Shown: positions 24,879-36,930 of the stretch, piece by piece
Layout of the letters: each line of letters opens with the position of its first letter
Numbering within the stretch: the stretch's first letter is position 1
DNA from: Pseudomonadota bacterium
GTDB taxonomy: Bacteria > Pseudomonadota > Alphaproteobacteria > Rhizobiales > Pleomorphomonadaceae
Assembly: GCA_023436885.1 (NCBI GenBank)
Contig: JAEZHI010000042.1
Span: 4,780 to 68,779, forward strand
Reading direction: 5' to 3'
Length of the DNA: 64,000 nucleotides
The notes under the pieces: model-generated
Seen by the model: the letters and a program-made list of their open reading frames with translations, nothing else
Databases searched by the model: none
What the model was told of the DNA's origin: nothing
Translations under genes and position numbers: made by a program

Positions 24879-25740
24879 TCGTGGCGAGCTCCAGCTCCAC
24901 TGCCCGCCGCGCCACCGCGTCGGGCTCGTTGGTGGTGATCTGGTCGGCCTTGAGTTCGAGCAGACGCTTGAGGCTGTCGTCGGCGCCCGGATGGTGGAGA
25001 TCGAGCGTATAGGCGTCGATGCGCTTGCCCGCCACGTGGAAGGCGCCGATCAGGTCGAAGCCCCGCTGGTCCGCAGCCAGAACCGCCCGATAATTGAGAT
25101 AGATGAGGCTCGCCTCTGGAATCGCCATCAGTGCGTTGGTGACGAACACGCCGAGATCACTGCCTGCCACGATATCGGACACCGTATCGTCGCTGCAGGG
25201 GTCGAAGCCGATGTTGAGGCCGGCCGTTGCTCGGCCGAGCCGCGCCACCGCGTCCTTGTCGCCGCCCGAGAGGATGAAGTGCGGCGCGACGCCCGCCATC
25301 ACCTTGGCAAAGGCCTCGACAGCCTCAGTGCTGATCCCGTCGTTGCCAACCTTCAAATCAAGCTGGATCAGCGTTTCCGGATGCACCGAGCCGCCGCGCA
25401 CCAGCGCCGCCAAGTCGTCGAGAAGCAGCACCTTCTCTTCGGTTATCTCGCCCGAAGGCCGGCGCAGCTTCAGCTCCCGCAGCTCATCCGGCGCAGTTGC
25501 CAATACCGGCCCGCGACCGTCGGTCTCCCGATCGAGCGTGTCGTCGTGCAGCACGGCAAAGCCAGCACCGGCATGCGGATTGAGATCCACCTCGAAGCTG
25601 GCGCCCAGCGCCATTGCCTCATGCGCCCGGCTGGGCGTGAACGGCACGTCTGAGCGGATGCGACGCCCCATGTGCCACTTGAGGCGGGTGCGGTGGCCGT
25701 CGCGATAAAGGTCGAGCCCCGGCTTGTTGAGATCATGCAT
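24868..25740 (-). CDS. Glycerophosphodiester phosphodiesterase-like protein
   Basis: A 290-residue GDPD-type TIM-barrel protein. AHEAMALGASFEVDLNPHAGAGFAVLHDDTLDRETDGRG matches the family pattern with the acidic metal ligands and the second catalytic His in LHDDTLDR, but the first catalytic His-Arg (HRG) is replaced by a divergent N-terminus (LDLYRDGHRTRLKWHMG), so activity needs care. The ATG at 25740 overlaps the stop of the ABC ATPase gene, so it is the last, coupled gene of the importer operon. It would hydrolyse imported glycerophosphodiesters to glycerol 3-phosphate. Confidence 0.78.
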   Translation of the reverse strand: MHDLNKPGLDLYRDGHRTRLKWHMGRRIRSDVPFTPSRAHEAMALGASFEVDLNPHAGAGFAVLHDDTLDRETDGRGPVLATAPDELRELKLRRPSGEITEEKVLLLDDLAALVRGGSVHPETLIQLDLKVGNDGISTEAVEAFAKVMAGVAPHFILSGGDKDAVARLGRATAGLNIGFDPCSDDTVSDIVAGSDLGVFVTNALMAIPEASLIYLNYRAVLAADQRGFDLIGAFHVAGKRIDAYTLDLHHPGADDSLKRLLELKADQITTNEPDAVARRAVELELATITK

Positions 25741-26806
25741 AGCGGACGCCACGAAAGGAGCGCACCGTGTCGGAATGATAGCGGCGCGGCTCACTTCCTT
25801 CCGCGAACACCGTCCAATGCTCGACGCGGATGCCGATCTGTTCGCCGCGCTCCACGCGGATTGCCTTGTCGGTCTGGACGCGCAGGTGCGTGCCGTCGGC
25901 GAGCGCGCCATCGATCACCACATGGGCGCCGAAGTCGATCATCCGCCGCACCGTCACCGTGCGCCCTTCCGCCGGCTCCGCAAGCTCGATGTCTTCAGGG
26001 CGGATGGCGAGGCGAGCTGGGCCGCTGCCCTCGGCGGGCAACTTCAGGCCGCTGGCGTTAATCTCGCCATCGGCCAGCACGCCGTCCAACATGTTCATGG
26101 CGCCGATGAAGCCTGCGACGAAGGCGGTCTTCGGCTCGGCGTAGATCTCGCCAGGCCGGCCGACCTGCTGCATGCGGCCGTCCGCCATCACCACGATGCG
26201 GTCGGAGATGGCCAACGCCTCGTCCTGGCCGTGGGTGACGAACACGGCGGTGATGCCGAGGCGCTGTTGGATATCGCGCACTTCCTCGCGCAGGCGTTCG
26301 CGCAGATGCTGGTCGAGGCTGGCGAAAGGCTCGTCGAGCAACAGGATCTTCGGCTCGATCACCAGCGAGCGGGCGAGCGCCACGCGCTGCTGCTGGCCGC
26401 CGGACAACTGGCTCGGCAGGCGCGTGCCGTAGCCGGAGAGGCCGACGAGATCGAGCACCTTCTCGACGCGCTCGCGGATCTCCGCCTTCGGCAGGTGGCG
26501 CAGCTTCAGCCCGAAGGCGATGTTGCCGAACACCGTCATGTGGCTCCAGAGCGCGTGGCTCTGAAACACCATGGCGGTCGGCCGTCGCTCCGGCGGCAGG
26601 TCGGTAACATCCACGCCATCGATGGCGATCGTCCCTTCGCTCGGCATCTCGAAACCGCCGATGATGCGCAGAAGCGTCGACTTGCCGGAGCCCGAGGGAC
26701 CCAGCAGGCAAACAAGTTCGCCGTCCTCGATCACGAGGTCCATGGCGTCGAGTGCCGTGACCTTGCCGAACGTCTTGGCGATGCCGCTCAATTGAACCTG
26801 AGCCAT
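25733..26806 (-). CDS. ABC importer ATP-binding protein (PotA/UgpC/FbpC type)
   Basis: A 357-residue nucleotide-binding subunit. Walker A GPSGSGKST, signature LSGGQQQRVALAR, Walker B ILLLDEPFASLD and the H-loop VFVTHGQDEAL are all intact, and a C-terminal TOBE-like domain follows. AGGA precedes ATG 26806. It follows the two permease genes after a 210-base gap that contains a palindromic element, and its stop overlaps the phosphodiesterase start. This type of ATPase serves importers for polyamines, iron, or glycerol phosphate. Confidence 0.93.
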   Translation of the reverse strand: MAQVQLSGIAKTFGKVTALDAMDLVIEDGELVCLLGPSGSGKSTLLRIIGGFEMPSEGTIAIDGVDVTDLPPERRPTAMVFQSHALWSHMTVFGNIAFGLKLRHLPKAEIRERVEKVLDLVGLSGYGTRLPSQLSGGQQQRVALARSLVIEPKILLLDEPFASLDQHLRERLREEVRDIQQRLGITAVFVTHGQDEALAISDRIVVMADGRMQQVGRPGEIYAEPKTAFVAGFIGAMNMLDGVLADGEINASGLKLPAEGSGPARLAIRPEDIELAEPAEGRTVTVRRMIDFGAHVVIDGALADGTHLRVQTDKAIRVERGEQIGIRVEHWTVFAEGSEPRRYHSDTVRSFRGVRYA

Positions 26807-26934
26807 GGGATACGTCCTGATTGGGAGCCTGATCCGAAACTCGCTGGGGCGAGGCAGATGGCGATAGTTTCGAGAACCGGAGCGGAGCGAACTTGAGGTC
26901 CGTGAGCACCGGAAGCGCAGAAGACTAAGCTCAG

Positions 26935-26979
26935 GCATCCGCCCGAAAAGTTGCAGACTTTTTCGGACCAAGTGGATGC
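26935..26979. repeat. REP-like palindromic element between permease and ATPase genes
   Basis: Nested inverted repeat: outer arms GCATCC (26935-26940) and GGATGC (26974-26979), inner arms CCGAAAAGT (26943-26951) and ACTTTTTCGG (26957-26966, one bulge). The CCGAAAAG core and flanking GCAT/ATGC ends resemble dispersed palindromes of Hyphomicrobiales genomes. It probably reduces transcription or stabilises the upstream part of the operon message. Confidence 0.65.
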
Positions 26980-27016
26980 TCATAGATGCCCGCCCCAGTA
27001 GAGTTTCGGGTCGGGT

Positions 27017-27886
27017 TCAGCCGCCAAGCCCTTTGGCAAATGCGTCGGCCCCCATCACCCGGCGGGCCGCCAGCATCAGCACGAAGGACGGTACCCAGAG
27101 GAAGACGAACAACACCGCGCCATACTGAACTTCGAGGGCGTTGTTGATGAAGGAGATCATCACCATCGGCATGGTGCGCACGTTGGGCAGGCCGATCAGC
27201 CAGGCGGCGTCGGTCTCGTAGAAGGTGCTGACGAAGGTGATGAGCAGAGCGGCGAACAGCGTCGGCAAAGCCTGCGGCAGGGTGATCGACCAGAACACCC
27301 GCATCGGCCCGGCGCCGACGTCGCGCGCCGCCTCCTCGAGCCGCCGGTCGACACCCTGGAAGGCCGAGACGGGGATCCAGATCATGTAGAGCAGCGTGCC
27401 GACCAGCTGGATCAACACCACGCCCCAGAAGGTCCCGACGAGATGCAGCGTCAGGAAGATGGTGGCGGTAGCGACGATGAGGCCGAATTTCGGGAAGGCC
27501 TGTACGCTGAGGAAGGCGAGGAACAGGATATTTCGGCCAGGGAAGTCCAGGCGGGCGAAGGCATAGGCGGCCGGAAAACAGATGGCCGCCGAGATCGCCG
27601 TTACCGTGGTGGTAATGCTGAGCGACAGCCACATCGCCTGCCAGACGTCGTTGCGCGACAACGTCTCCTGCCAGTAGCCGAGGCCCATACGCTGCGGCAC
27701 GATGGCCGGAAAGCGCCAGACTTCGGCGAACGCCCAGACGGCGGTAACGATCAGCGGCAGCAGGATGACGATGGCAAGGCCGCCGAGGAAGGCGATGCCG
27801 GTCCAATCGGTCGGCTCGCGCCGGCGAACCCGTGCTCGAATGTCGAACAAGGCGCCGGCCGGCGGGAGTCTGGTGATATCGGTCAT
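27017..27886 (-). CDS. ABC importer permease 2
   Basis: A 289-residue inner-membrane permease with six helices. The ATPase-coupling loop reads RRLEEAARDVGAGPMRVFWSITLPQALPTL, the EAA motif of binding-protein-dependent importers. The start overlaps the stop of permease 1 by four bases, so the two are translationally coupled. A 210-base gap separates it from the ATPase gene. Confidence 0.92.
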   Translation of the reverse strand: MTDITRLPPAGALFDIRARVRRREPTDWTGIAFLGGLAIVILLPLIVTAVWAFAEVWRFPAIVPQRMGLGYWQETLSRNDVWQAMWLSLSITTTVTAISAAICFPAAYAFARLDFPGRNILFLAFLSVQAFPKFGLIVATATIFLTLHLVGTFWGVVLIQLVGTLLYMIWIPVSAFQGVDRRLEEAARDVGAGPMRVFWSITLPQALPTLFAALLITFVSTFYETDAAWLIGLPNVRTMPMVMISFINNALEVQYGAVLFVFLWVPSFVLMLAARRVMGADAFAKGLGG

Positions 27887-28740
27887 TTCAGACCCTTTCT
27901 GCCCTTGGCGATGGCGCGCACATAGATCAGGCCAAAGGCCGCGCAGAAGGCGAAAGTGATCACCGCCTGGGTGGTGGCGTTGAGCGGATCGGCGTTGTCT
28001 GAGAAGGTGCGCTGCATGTAGGGGCCCATCATCTCCGGCGAGGCGGGACCGAGCAGGTAGGGCAGTGTGAAAGCCGAGAACAGGCCGAGCACGTTGAACG
28101 CGAGCGCCACGATGATCGAACTCTGGATGCGTGGCAGGATGATGCGGGTGAAGATCGTCACCCCCCGGGCGCCGAGGTCGCGGGCAGCCTCAACCGAGGC
28201 GGTGGAGACGCGGCCGAGGCCGGAGAGCAGCAGCAGGAGCGTCAGCGGCAGCCCTTCCCAGACGAGGCCGATAATCGGACCGGCCGGCGCCAGATAGGGG
28301 CTCGGCAGCTTCGGCAGATGCACGGCGACGAGCAGCGTGTCGATGATGCCATTCGGACCGAGCACGCGGATGAAGGCATAGGCGACCAGCACCGACGGCA
28401 CGAACAGCGGAAACAGCGCAAGGCTTTGCACCAGCGCGGCGATGGAACCGGTGCGGAAGCGCAGATAGAGCGCGATCGGCATCGCCACGACAACGCGCAG
28501 CACCGAGGTGAGCGCGGTGACCCAGAGCGTCAGCCATAGATTTCTGAGACTATAGGCATCGGTGAAAAAGAAGACATAGGACGTGAGGCTGAAGCCCTTG
28601 TCCTTGAAATAGACGGTACCGACGAAGGCCTGCAGCACCGGCCAGAGCACCAGCCAGATCAGAAGCAGGACGGGAAGAGCGACGAGAAGGAGGCCCGAAA
28701 GCCTCCCTCCCCCAGCTCTGGAAAGGGATGCAGCACTCAT
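27883..28740 (-). CDS. ABC importer permease 1
   Basis: A 285-residue inner-membrane permease with six predicted helices and the EAA loop VSTASVEAARDLGARGVTIFTRIILPRIQSS. It starts 10 bases after the binding-protein gene. Together with permease 2 it forms the channel of a type I importer. The periplasmic domain gives no hint of the substrate. Confidence 0.92.
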   Translation of the reverse strand: MSAASLSRAGGGRLSGLLLVALPVLLLIWLVLWPVLQAFVGTVYFKDKGFSLTSYVFFFTDAYSLRNLWLTLWVTALTSVLRVVVAMPIALYLRFRTGSIAALVQSLALFPLFVPSVLVAYAFIRVLGPNGIIDTLLVAVHLPKLPSPYLAPAGPIIGLVWEGLPLTLLLLLSGLGRVSTASVEAARDLGARGVTIFTRIILPRIQSSIIVALAFNVLGLFSAFTLPYLLGPASPEMMGPYMQRTFSDNADPLNATTQAVITFAFCAAFGLIYVRAIAKGRKGLK

Positions 28741-28749
28741 CGCGAACGG

Positions 28750-29889
28750 TCAGGTGCGCGAGATGTTCGGAGCGACATTGCGATACCAGCCGTCCTGCAC
28801 CGCCTTGGTCCACGGCCCCTGCGGGAAGGTCGGGATCGAGGACGGGATGACGTCGGCATATTTGTCGTGCAGCGCCTTCGGCAGGGTCGACCAGTCGACA
28901 GCCGGGAAGCCGCCCAGCTTCTCGATGATCGCCGTCTGCATCTCCTGCGACAGCAGGAAGTCGGCAAGCTTCAGCGCGTCGTCGCGATGGGCGGCGTTTG
29001 AGGGTATGACAGCCTTCGAGAAGTCACCGCACAGCGCGAGATCGGTGAGCTGGACGAGGCCGGTGGTCTCCGGCAGCACGCCCTTGGCGATCGCCTGCAG
29101 CGCCTGATCGGACCAGGCGGGGATCATTGTGACAGCACCCTGGGCCAACAACTGCAGCGAGGCGGTGTTGCCTGCCGTATAGCCGCCCTTGTCGTAGAGC
29201 GACGGCGCAAGGTCGTTGAGCACCGCCCAGGCCTTGCCCAGCACCTCATCAGCCGTGGCCTGGGTGTAGTTGTCGACCGTGAATTTCTTGGGATCGCGGC
29301 CCGACACCTCGTGCACGACGCGGTTGACGAAGTTATTGCCCGAACCGCCCTTGTCGGGACGGTTGTAGATGAACTGGCCGGGGTTGGCCTTGATCCAGGC
29401 GAGGAGGTCCGCGAAGGTCTTCGGCACCTTGTCCTTGGGCAGCTTGGTGGTGTCGTAGGCGAGCAGCACCTGCGAGCCGCGATAAGGCAGACCGTAGGGG
29501 GTCTGGATCGCCAGCTTGTTGAGCGCGCCGTAATTCTTGAGGCCGGCCTTGCTGAAGTCGGTCCAGAGGCCGGCGTCGATGCCGCCGGCCGGCAGCAACG
29601 GATCATACTGCTCGATGAAATCGAGCTGCGGATCGGCCTTGGCCGACAGGGCCGCGAGCGCGCGTTGCACCACCGCGTCGAGCGCCGCCTGCGGGCGGGC
29701 GATGACGACGTTCATCTCGCTGCCGGAATTGGCAGCTTCGAAAGCCGGCTTCACGACATTGGAAAAGAAATCGGAGATGTTGGCGTCGGACGACGTGTAC
29801 ATGTCGAGACGCGTGGCGGCGGAGGCAAAGCGGGTCGTGGCGGCGAGAGTGGCGGCCGTACTGACCATCAGGAATTCACGACGGTTCAT
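28750..29889 (-). CDS. ABC importer periplasmic solute-binding protein
   Basis: A 379-residue extracellular solute-binding protein. The N-terminus MNRREFLMVSTAATLAATTRFASA has RR-x-FL followed by a hydrophobic stretch, a twin-arginine signal. The mature part has the two-lobe architecture (YRGSQVLLAYDTTKLPKDKVPKTFADLL). GGGAG precedes ATG 29889. It heads a five-gene operon whose last member is a glycerophosphodiester phosphodiesterase and whose upstream region has a candidate Pho box, so an organophosphate ligand is likely. Iron or spermidine binders are related alternatives. Confidence 0.87.
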   Translation of the reverse strand: MNRREFLMVSTAATLAATTRFASAATRLDMYTSSDANISDFFSNVVKPAFEAANSGSEMNVVIARPQAALDAVVQRALAALSAKADPQLDFIEQYDPLLPAGGIDAGLWTDFSKAGLKNYGALNKLAIQTPYGLPYRGSQVLLAYDTTKLPKDKVPKTFADLLAWIKANPGQFIYNRPDKGGSGNNFVNRVVHEVSGRDPKKFTVDNYTQATADEVLGKAWAVLNDLAPSLYDKGGYTAGNTASLQLLAQGAVTMIPAWSDQALQAIAKGVLPETTGLVQLTDLALCGDFSKAVIPSNAAHRDDALKLADFLLSQEMQTAIIEKLGGFPAVDWSTLPKALHDKYADVIPSSIPTFPQGPWTKAVQDGWYRNVAPNISRT

Positions 29890-29972
29890 GGTTTTCTCCC
29901 AGGAAGCGGTCTGTGAAACCCCTTTCAAGGGGTAGAGACCGGTTCTCGCACACGGGACGCTAGGGAGGCTAG

Positions 29973-30012
29973 TTATCAATTAGATGACAAATAGACGCTA
30001 CTTTGATGACAA
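29973..30012 (-). promoter_or_regulatory. Candidate Pho box upstream of the ABC-GDPD operon
   Basis: On the minus strand TTGTCAT-CTAA-TTGATAA resembles the PhoB consensus of two 7-base repeats separated by four bases (29973-29990). Another exact TTGTCAT lies 22 bases upstream (30006-30012), two 11-base steps away. Read by eye. Confidence 0.5.
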
Positions 30013-30046
30013 AGCAAAACCATCTGGGGATTGAACAAAACCAATA

Positions 30047-30502
30047 TCAATCCCGGATGAGTCCACCAAAGTAGCGCAACCCGTAGGCGCGGATATCCCG
30101 AACCCGGATCTCCTCGAAGCCGAAGAAGGCGCGGTAATCGCCATCGACAATATCGATGAAGTCATGGCCATTCTGACGGAAGCGGAAGCCGCCGAGAAAC
30201 CGGTGCTCGCCATAGAGAGCGGTCAGCGCCGCCTTGATGGTCGCCCCGGCTTCCGCGCCGGTGATCAGGTCGTCACGCAGCACGCGGCCATGATAGCCCA
30301 TGGCCCACACCACCTTGTCAGCCTGCCAGACCACCTCCTGGCCGGAAAAATCGGTGCCGCCGAAATAGCTGTCGAGATAACGGAAGTCCCCGTCGGCAAA
30401 GCCGAGATCATGCGAGCCGGGGCGACAGCTCACCGCCGGGGCACCGCCGCCGGCATATGTCGCCGCCTTGGCACGGATGATGAAATCTTCGAGGGCATCC
30501 AT
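30047..30502 (-). CDS. DUF5680 domain protein
   Basis: A 151-residue cytosolic protein with FIIRAKAATYAGGGA, SCRPGSHDLGFADGDFRYLDSYFGG, AMGYHGRV and FFGFEEI, the pattern of DUF5680. In other bacteria this domain is often fused to an XRE helix-turn-helix; here it stands alone, and a small XRE gene lies divergent at 30666. GGAGGTC precedes the ATG. The function is unknown. Confidence 0.78.
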   Translation of the reverse strand: MDALEDFIIRAKAATYAGGGAPAVSCRPGSHDLGFADGDFRYLDSYFGGTDFSGQEVVWQADKVVWAMGYHGRVLRDDLITGAEAGATIKAALTALYGEHRFLGGFRFRQNGHDFIDIVDGDYRAFFGFEEIRVRDIRAYGLRYFGGLIRD

Positions 30503-30576
30503 CTGCGACCTCCGGTGTCACGCGATGGAACCTAATGCCACCCACTGCCGTTTTATGGCAGGAGGATGGACCTCAT

Positions 30577-30617
30577 CTGATTTGCCGGCGCGGCTTTCGG
30601 CGCGATGGACAAATCAG
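30577..30617. repeat. Inverted repeat between DUF5680 and XRE genes
   Basis: Perfect 8-bp arms CTGATTTG (30577-30584) and CAAATCAG (30610-30617) with a GC-rich 25-base interior. It lies in the divergent promoter region and could be an operator or a stem. Confidence 0.5.
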
Positions 30618-30665
30618 CTGGCTTGAGGCACTTTCTTCTTCGGGTTGTAAGGGTATGAAAGCGGC

Positions 30666-30893
30666 ATGGACGCAGAGACGTTTCGCGCCTGGCGGCAGCG
30701 CCAGGGCCTGACGCAGGACGAGGCAGCGCAACACCTCGGCCTCAAGCGAAGAATGATCCAGTATTACGAGCGGGGCGAACGCAGCGGTCGACAGGTGTCG
30801 ATCCCCAAGCACGTGCGCCTTGCCTGCTGGGCCATCAGCCAGGGAATCCGCGATTTCGACGGCCAGGAATCGGGCGAGGCCAAGGCCGGCTGA
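30666..30893 (+). CDS. Small XRE-family helix-turn-helix protein
   Basis: A 75-residue single-domain regulator: FRAWRQRQGLTQDEAAQHLGLKRRMIQYYERGER is a classical XRE helix-turn-helix, followed by a short basic tail. It is divergent from the DUF5680 gene across 163 bases. As DUF5680 and XRE are fused in other genomes, this may be the split form of that regulator. Target unknown. Confidence 0.83.
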   Translation: MDAETFRAWRQRQGLTQDEAAQHLGLKRRMIQYYERGERSGRQVSIPKHVRLACWAISQGIRDFDGQESGEAKAG

Positions 30894-30909
30894 ATCTTGA
30901 GGGCGACAG

Positions 30910-31413
30910 TCAGACGATCCGGCGCGTCATGACGAACTCGTCAATCTCTCTGCCGTCATGAAGCAAAGCCGCGGGAATCCGCCCGACCTCTATGAAGCCT
31001 TCCCGCTTGTAGAAGCGGACGGCGGCTGGGTTCTCCGCGCTGACCGTCAGTTCCAACTGGCGAATGCCGAGGTCACGGGCGTGCGCGGTCAAAGCCTTCA
31101 TCAGATCCGACGCCAAGCCGGTTCCACGCAAGCTCTGGCGCAGGTAGACCATGACGATGGTCGCGCGATGAACCATCTTGCTCGAACGCTGGCGCATCAG
31201 ACCGGCGAGCCCTACCGGCTCGTCGCCCTTGAGGACCACGAACACCGGTTCGCTCATACGTGCTCGCCACTCCTCGTCGGAGAGACGCGCCCAATCCTCG
31301 TAAGTCGCGGCATAGGCTGAAGGGTCCGCGCTGAGCGCTTCGAGGCGAATGCGCTTGAAGATATTCACGTCAGCGGCTTCGAGGCGCCAGATCGTCGTGC
31401 TGCTTGCAGTCAT
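30910..31413 (-). CDS. GNAT-family N-acetyltransferase
   Basis: A 167-residue acetyl-CoA-dependent acyltransferase. The CoA-binding motif is VMVYLRQSLRGTGLASDLMKAL (Q/R-x-x-G-x-G/A), with motif B LELTVSAENPAAVRFYKREGFIEVGR. GGGAGG precedes ATG 31413; the frame upstream is not conserved. It is a single gene between the XRE gene and carB on the opposite strand. The acceptor amine is unknown. Confidence 0.88.
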   Translation of the reverse strand: MTASSTTIWRLEAADVNIFKRIRLEALSADPSAYAATYEDWARLSDEEWRARMSEPVFVVLKGDEPVGLAGLMRQRSSKMVHRATIVMVYLRQSLRGTGLASDLMKALTAHARDLGIRQLELTVSAENPAAVRFYKREGFIEVGRIPAALLHDGREIDEFVMTRRIV

Positions 31414-31549
31414 GTCCGCCTCCCGGTTTGCGGTCTTTCCGATGCCCGATATCCGCCGCGAGGGCAGCGTTTTCACCTTGCGGGACAACGGAGGGCAGCG
31501 TCAATTGCAGACCTGCCTAACAAAGCCGCGGATTCAAGCGGAGCGGGGT

Positions 31550-31577
31550 TTGCGCCCGCGCGCTTTTACTCTATAAG
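31550..31577 (+). promoter_or_regulatory. Candidate promoter of carB
   Basis: TTGCGC (31550-31555), a 16-base spacer and TATAAG (31572-31577), about 90 bases before carB. Read by eye. Confidence 0.5.
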
Positions 31578-31666
31578 CCCGGCAACGGTCCGAACGACGA
31601 TCACCCTTCTTGCTACCCGCCCCGGTCGGTGCCCCGCGCGCCGGCCGTGTTTACACGCGAGTGAAG

Positions 31667-35146
<3,480 letters not shown>

Positions 35147-35263
35147 TAAGCTGCCGGGTGGGACAGAATTGGCGTTCCGCAATATCGCGGCGCGCCCGTG
35201 TCACAGAGTCGCTGACAGGGTTCCGGGAGGAGCCTCGTTATGGCGGCACAGGAAACATCGCGG

Positions 35264-35298
35264 CCCGGTGCCTTTGGCGCCGGGCGCTGTGATTTTTT
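35264..35298 (+). terminator. Terminator-like hairpin in the greA leader
   Basis: Stem CCCGGTGCC/GGCGCCGGG (35264-35272, 35276-35284, one wobble), TTT loop, and a T6 tract at 35293-35298. It ends 17 bases before the greA start codon. It either ends the carB transcript or attenuates greA. Confidence 0.7.
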
Positions 35299-35315
35299 GA
35301 AAGGCCTTGAGACCG

Positions 35316-35789
35316 ATGGACAAGATCCCGATGACCGCCGGCGGGCACGCCGCTCTTGAGAGCGAGCTGCAGCGGCGCAAATCCGAGGAACGGCCTCGCA
35401 TCATCGCGGCGATCGCCGAAGCGCGCGCCCATGGCGACCTCTCCGAAAACGCCGAATATCATGCTGCCAAGGAGCAGCAGAGCCATAACGAAGGCCGCAT
35501 CTCCGAGCTGGAAGACATGCTCTCGCGTTCCGAGATCATCGATGTGAGCAAGCTCACCGGCAAGACGGTGAAGTTCGGCGCCACGGTAAAGCTCGTCGAT
35601 GAGGACACTGAGGAAGAGAAGACCTATCAGATCGTCGGCGATGCCGAGGCCGACGTCAAAGGCGGTCGCATCTCCATTTCCTCGCCCATCGCCCGCGCCC
35701 TGATCGGCAAGACGGTCGGCGATTCCGTCGAAGTCACCGCCCCCGGCGGCGCTCGCGGCTACGAGATCCTGGACGTGGTCTTCAGGTAA
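35316..35789 (+). CDS. greA: Transcription elongation factor GreA
   Basis: A 157-residue factor that enters the RNA polymerase secondary channel and stimulates cleavage of backtracked RNA. The N-terminal coiled coil carries the acidic tip ARAHGDLSENAEYHAAKE; the C-terminal FKBP-like domain ends in VTAPGGARGYEILDVVF. ATG 35316 begins MDKIPMT; a TTG nine bases earlier is less likely. A terminator-like hairpin lies directly in front and a perfect hairpin follows the stop. Confidence 0.97.
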   Translation: MDKIPMTAGGHAALESELQRRKSEERPRIIAAIAEARAHGDLSENAEYHAAKEQQSHNEGRISELEDMLSRSEIIDVSKLTGKTVKFGATVKLVDEDTEEEKTYQIVGDAEADVKGGRISISSPIARALIGKTVGDSVEVTAPGGARGYEILDVVFR

Positions 35790-35796
35790 GATCGAG

Positions 35797-35820
35797 GTCG
35801 CGCCGGCCCTCCGGCGCGAC
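35797..35820 (+). terminator. Hairpin after greA
   Basis: Perfect 10-bp stem GTCGCGCCGG/CCGGCGCGAC with a CCCT loop, seven bases after the greA stop. There is no T tract, so it may act as an RNA-stabilising stem or a Rho-linked terminator before the polysaccharide cluster. Confidence 0.6.
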
Positions 35821-35843
35821 GCCATTCGGGACCGTGACGCAAA

Positions 35844-36926
35844 GTGAAAATCGCCGTCATCCTGCCCCGCGGAACGCATTTCGGCCCGGACAAGGCCACC
35901 GCGATCGACCTTTGCGCCTACGACTTCGTCCGCTTTTCCCGCTATCGCGACGAAACGATCGTCCTTGGCGAAGCCGTCGATCATCCCTACGATGACGTTC
36001 GCTTCATCGGCGTGCCCCGCGCAGGCAAAAGCCAGACCGCGTTTTCCGACGCTCTCGCCGTCGCCGCGGCGGCTGAAAAGCCTGACGTCATCGTCATCCA
36101 CCAGCACATCCCCTCGGCCCGTCGCATCGCTTCCCGCTTTCGCGACCGGCCTGTGCTGCTGCACCGGCACAACAATCCCAAGACGCCGAAAGGCTTTCTT
36201 GGCCGCTGGCTGGAAGCGCGGAAATACGCGCCCTTCGCCCGGATCATCGTGATCAGTGCCTTCACGCGCGATCGCCTCGTCGCGGCCTACCCCGCCCTCG
36301 CGTCAAAGACCCATGTGGTGCACAACGGCCTCGATCTCGGCGAATGGCCAGCGACCGACATCGAGCAACAGGAGGTCCTGTTCGTCGGTCGCGCCGTACC
36401 TGAAAAGGGCGTGCTGGAAGCCGCTCGCGGCGCTGCAGCCGCGCTTGCCAAAAGCCCTGAATGGCGCACCCGTTTCATCCTGAGTGGCCTCGACGGCAAT
36501 GCCGCCTATGCCGCCGAAGTCACGGAGGCTCTCAAGCCACTCGGCGAACGCGCTGAAGTGTTGCGCGACCTGCCGCACTCCGACGTGCGCGAGGCTTTCC
36601 GCCGAGCCGCCATCGCGCTCGTGCCATCGCGCTTCGAGGAACCGTTCGGACGCACTGCCATCGAGGCCATGGCCGGCGGTGCCGCGCTCATCACCTCATT
36701 GCGGGGCGGTCTCAGGGAGATCGCCGAAGGCGTCTCGCTCGACGTCAATCCCGACGACCCCGCGTCCATTGCCGGCGCCATCGGCCGCCTGATCCAGGAC
36801 GAAGCGCTCCGCCACCGTCTCGCCGCCGAGGGACGGAAAAGAGTGGAGAGCGCTTTTGCCATTCAAGGCTCGGCTGCCCAGCTCGATGACTTGTATGCTA
36901 GCGTCCATAAAGGGATGAGGGCCTAA
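35844..36926 (+). CDS. Glycosyltransferase family 4 protein (cluster gene 1)
   Basis: A 360-residue retaining GT-B glycosyltransferase. The C-terminal donor-binding domain has LFVGRAVPEKGVLEAARG, ALVPSRFEEPFGRTAIEAMAGG and the E-x7-E motif, followed by SLRGGLREIAEG. The start is GTG at 35844 (GTGAAAATCGCC encoding the first strand MKIAVILPRG). It opens the polysaccharide cluster, with a GT2 gene five bases downstream. The acceptor is unknown. Confidence 0.9.
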   Translation: MKIAVILPRGTHFGPDKATAIDLCAYDFVRFSRYRDETIVLGEAVDHPYDDVRFIGVPRAGKSQTAFSDALAVAAAAEKPDVIVIHQHIPSARRIASRFRDRPVLLHRHNNPKTPKGFLGRWLEARKYAPFARIIVISAFTRDRLVAAYPALASKTHVVHNGLDLGEWPATDIEQQEVLFVGRAVPEKGVLEAARGAAAALAKSPEWRTRFILSGLDGNAAYAAEVTEALKPLGERAEVLRDLPHSDVREAFRRAAIALVPSRFEEPFGRTAIEAMAGGAALITSLRGGLREIAEGVSLDVNPDDPASIAGAIGRLIQDEALRHRLAAEGRKRVESAFAIQGSAAQLDDLYASVHKGMRA

Positions 36927-36930
36927 ACAG

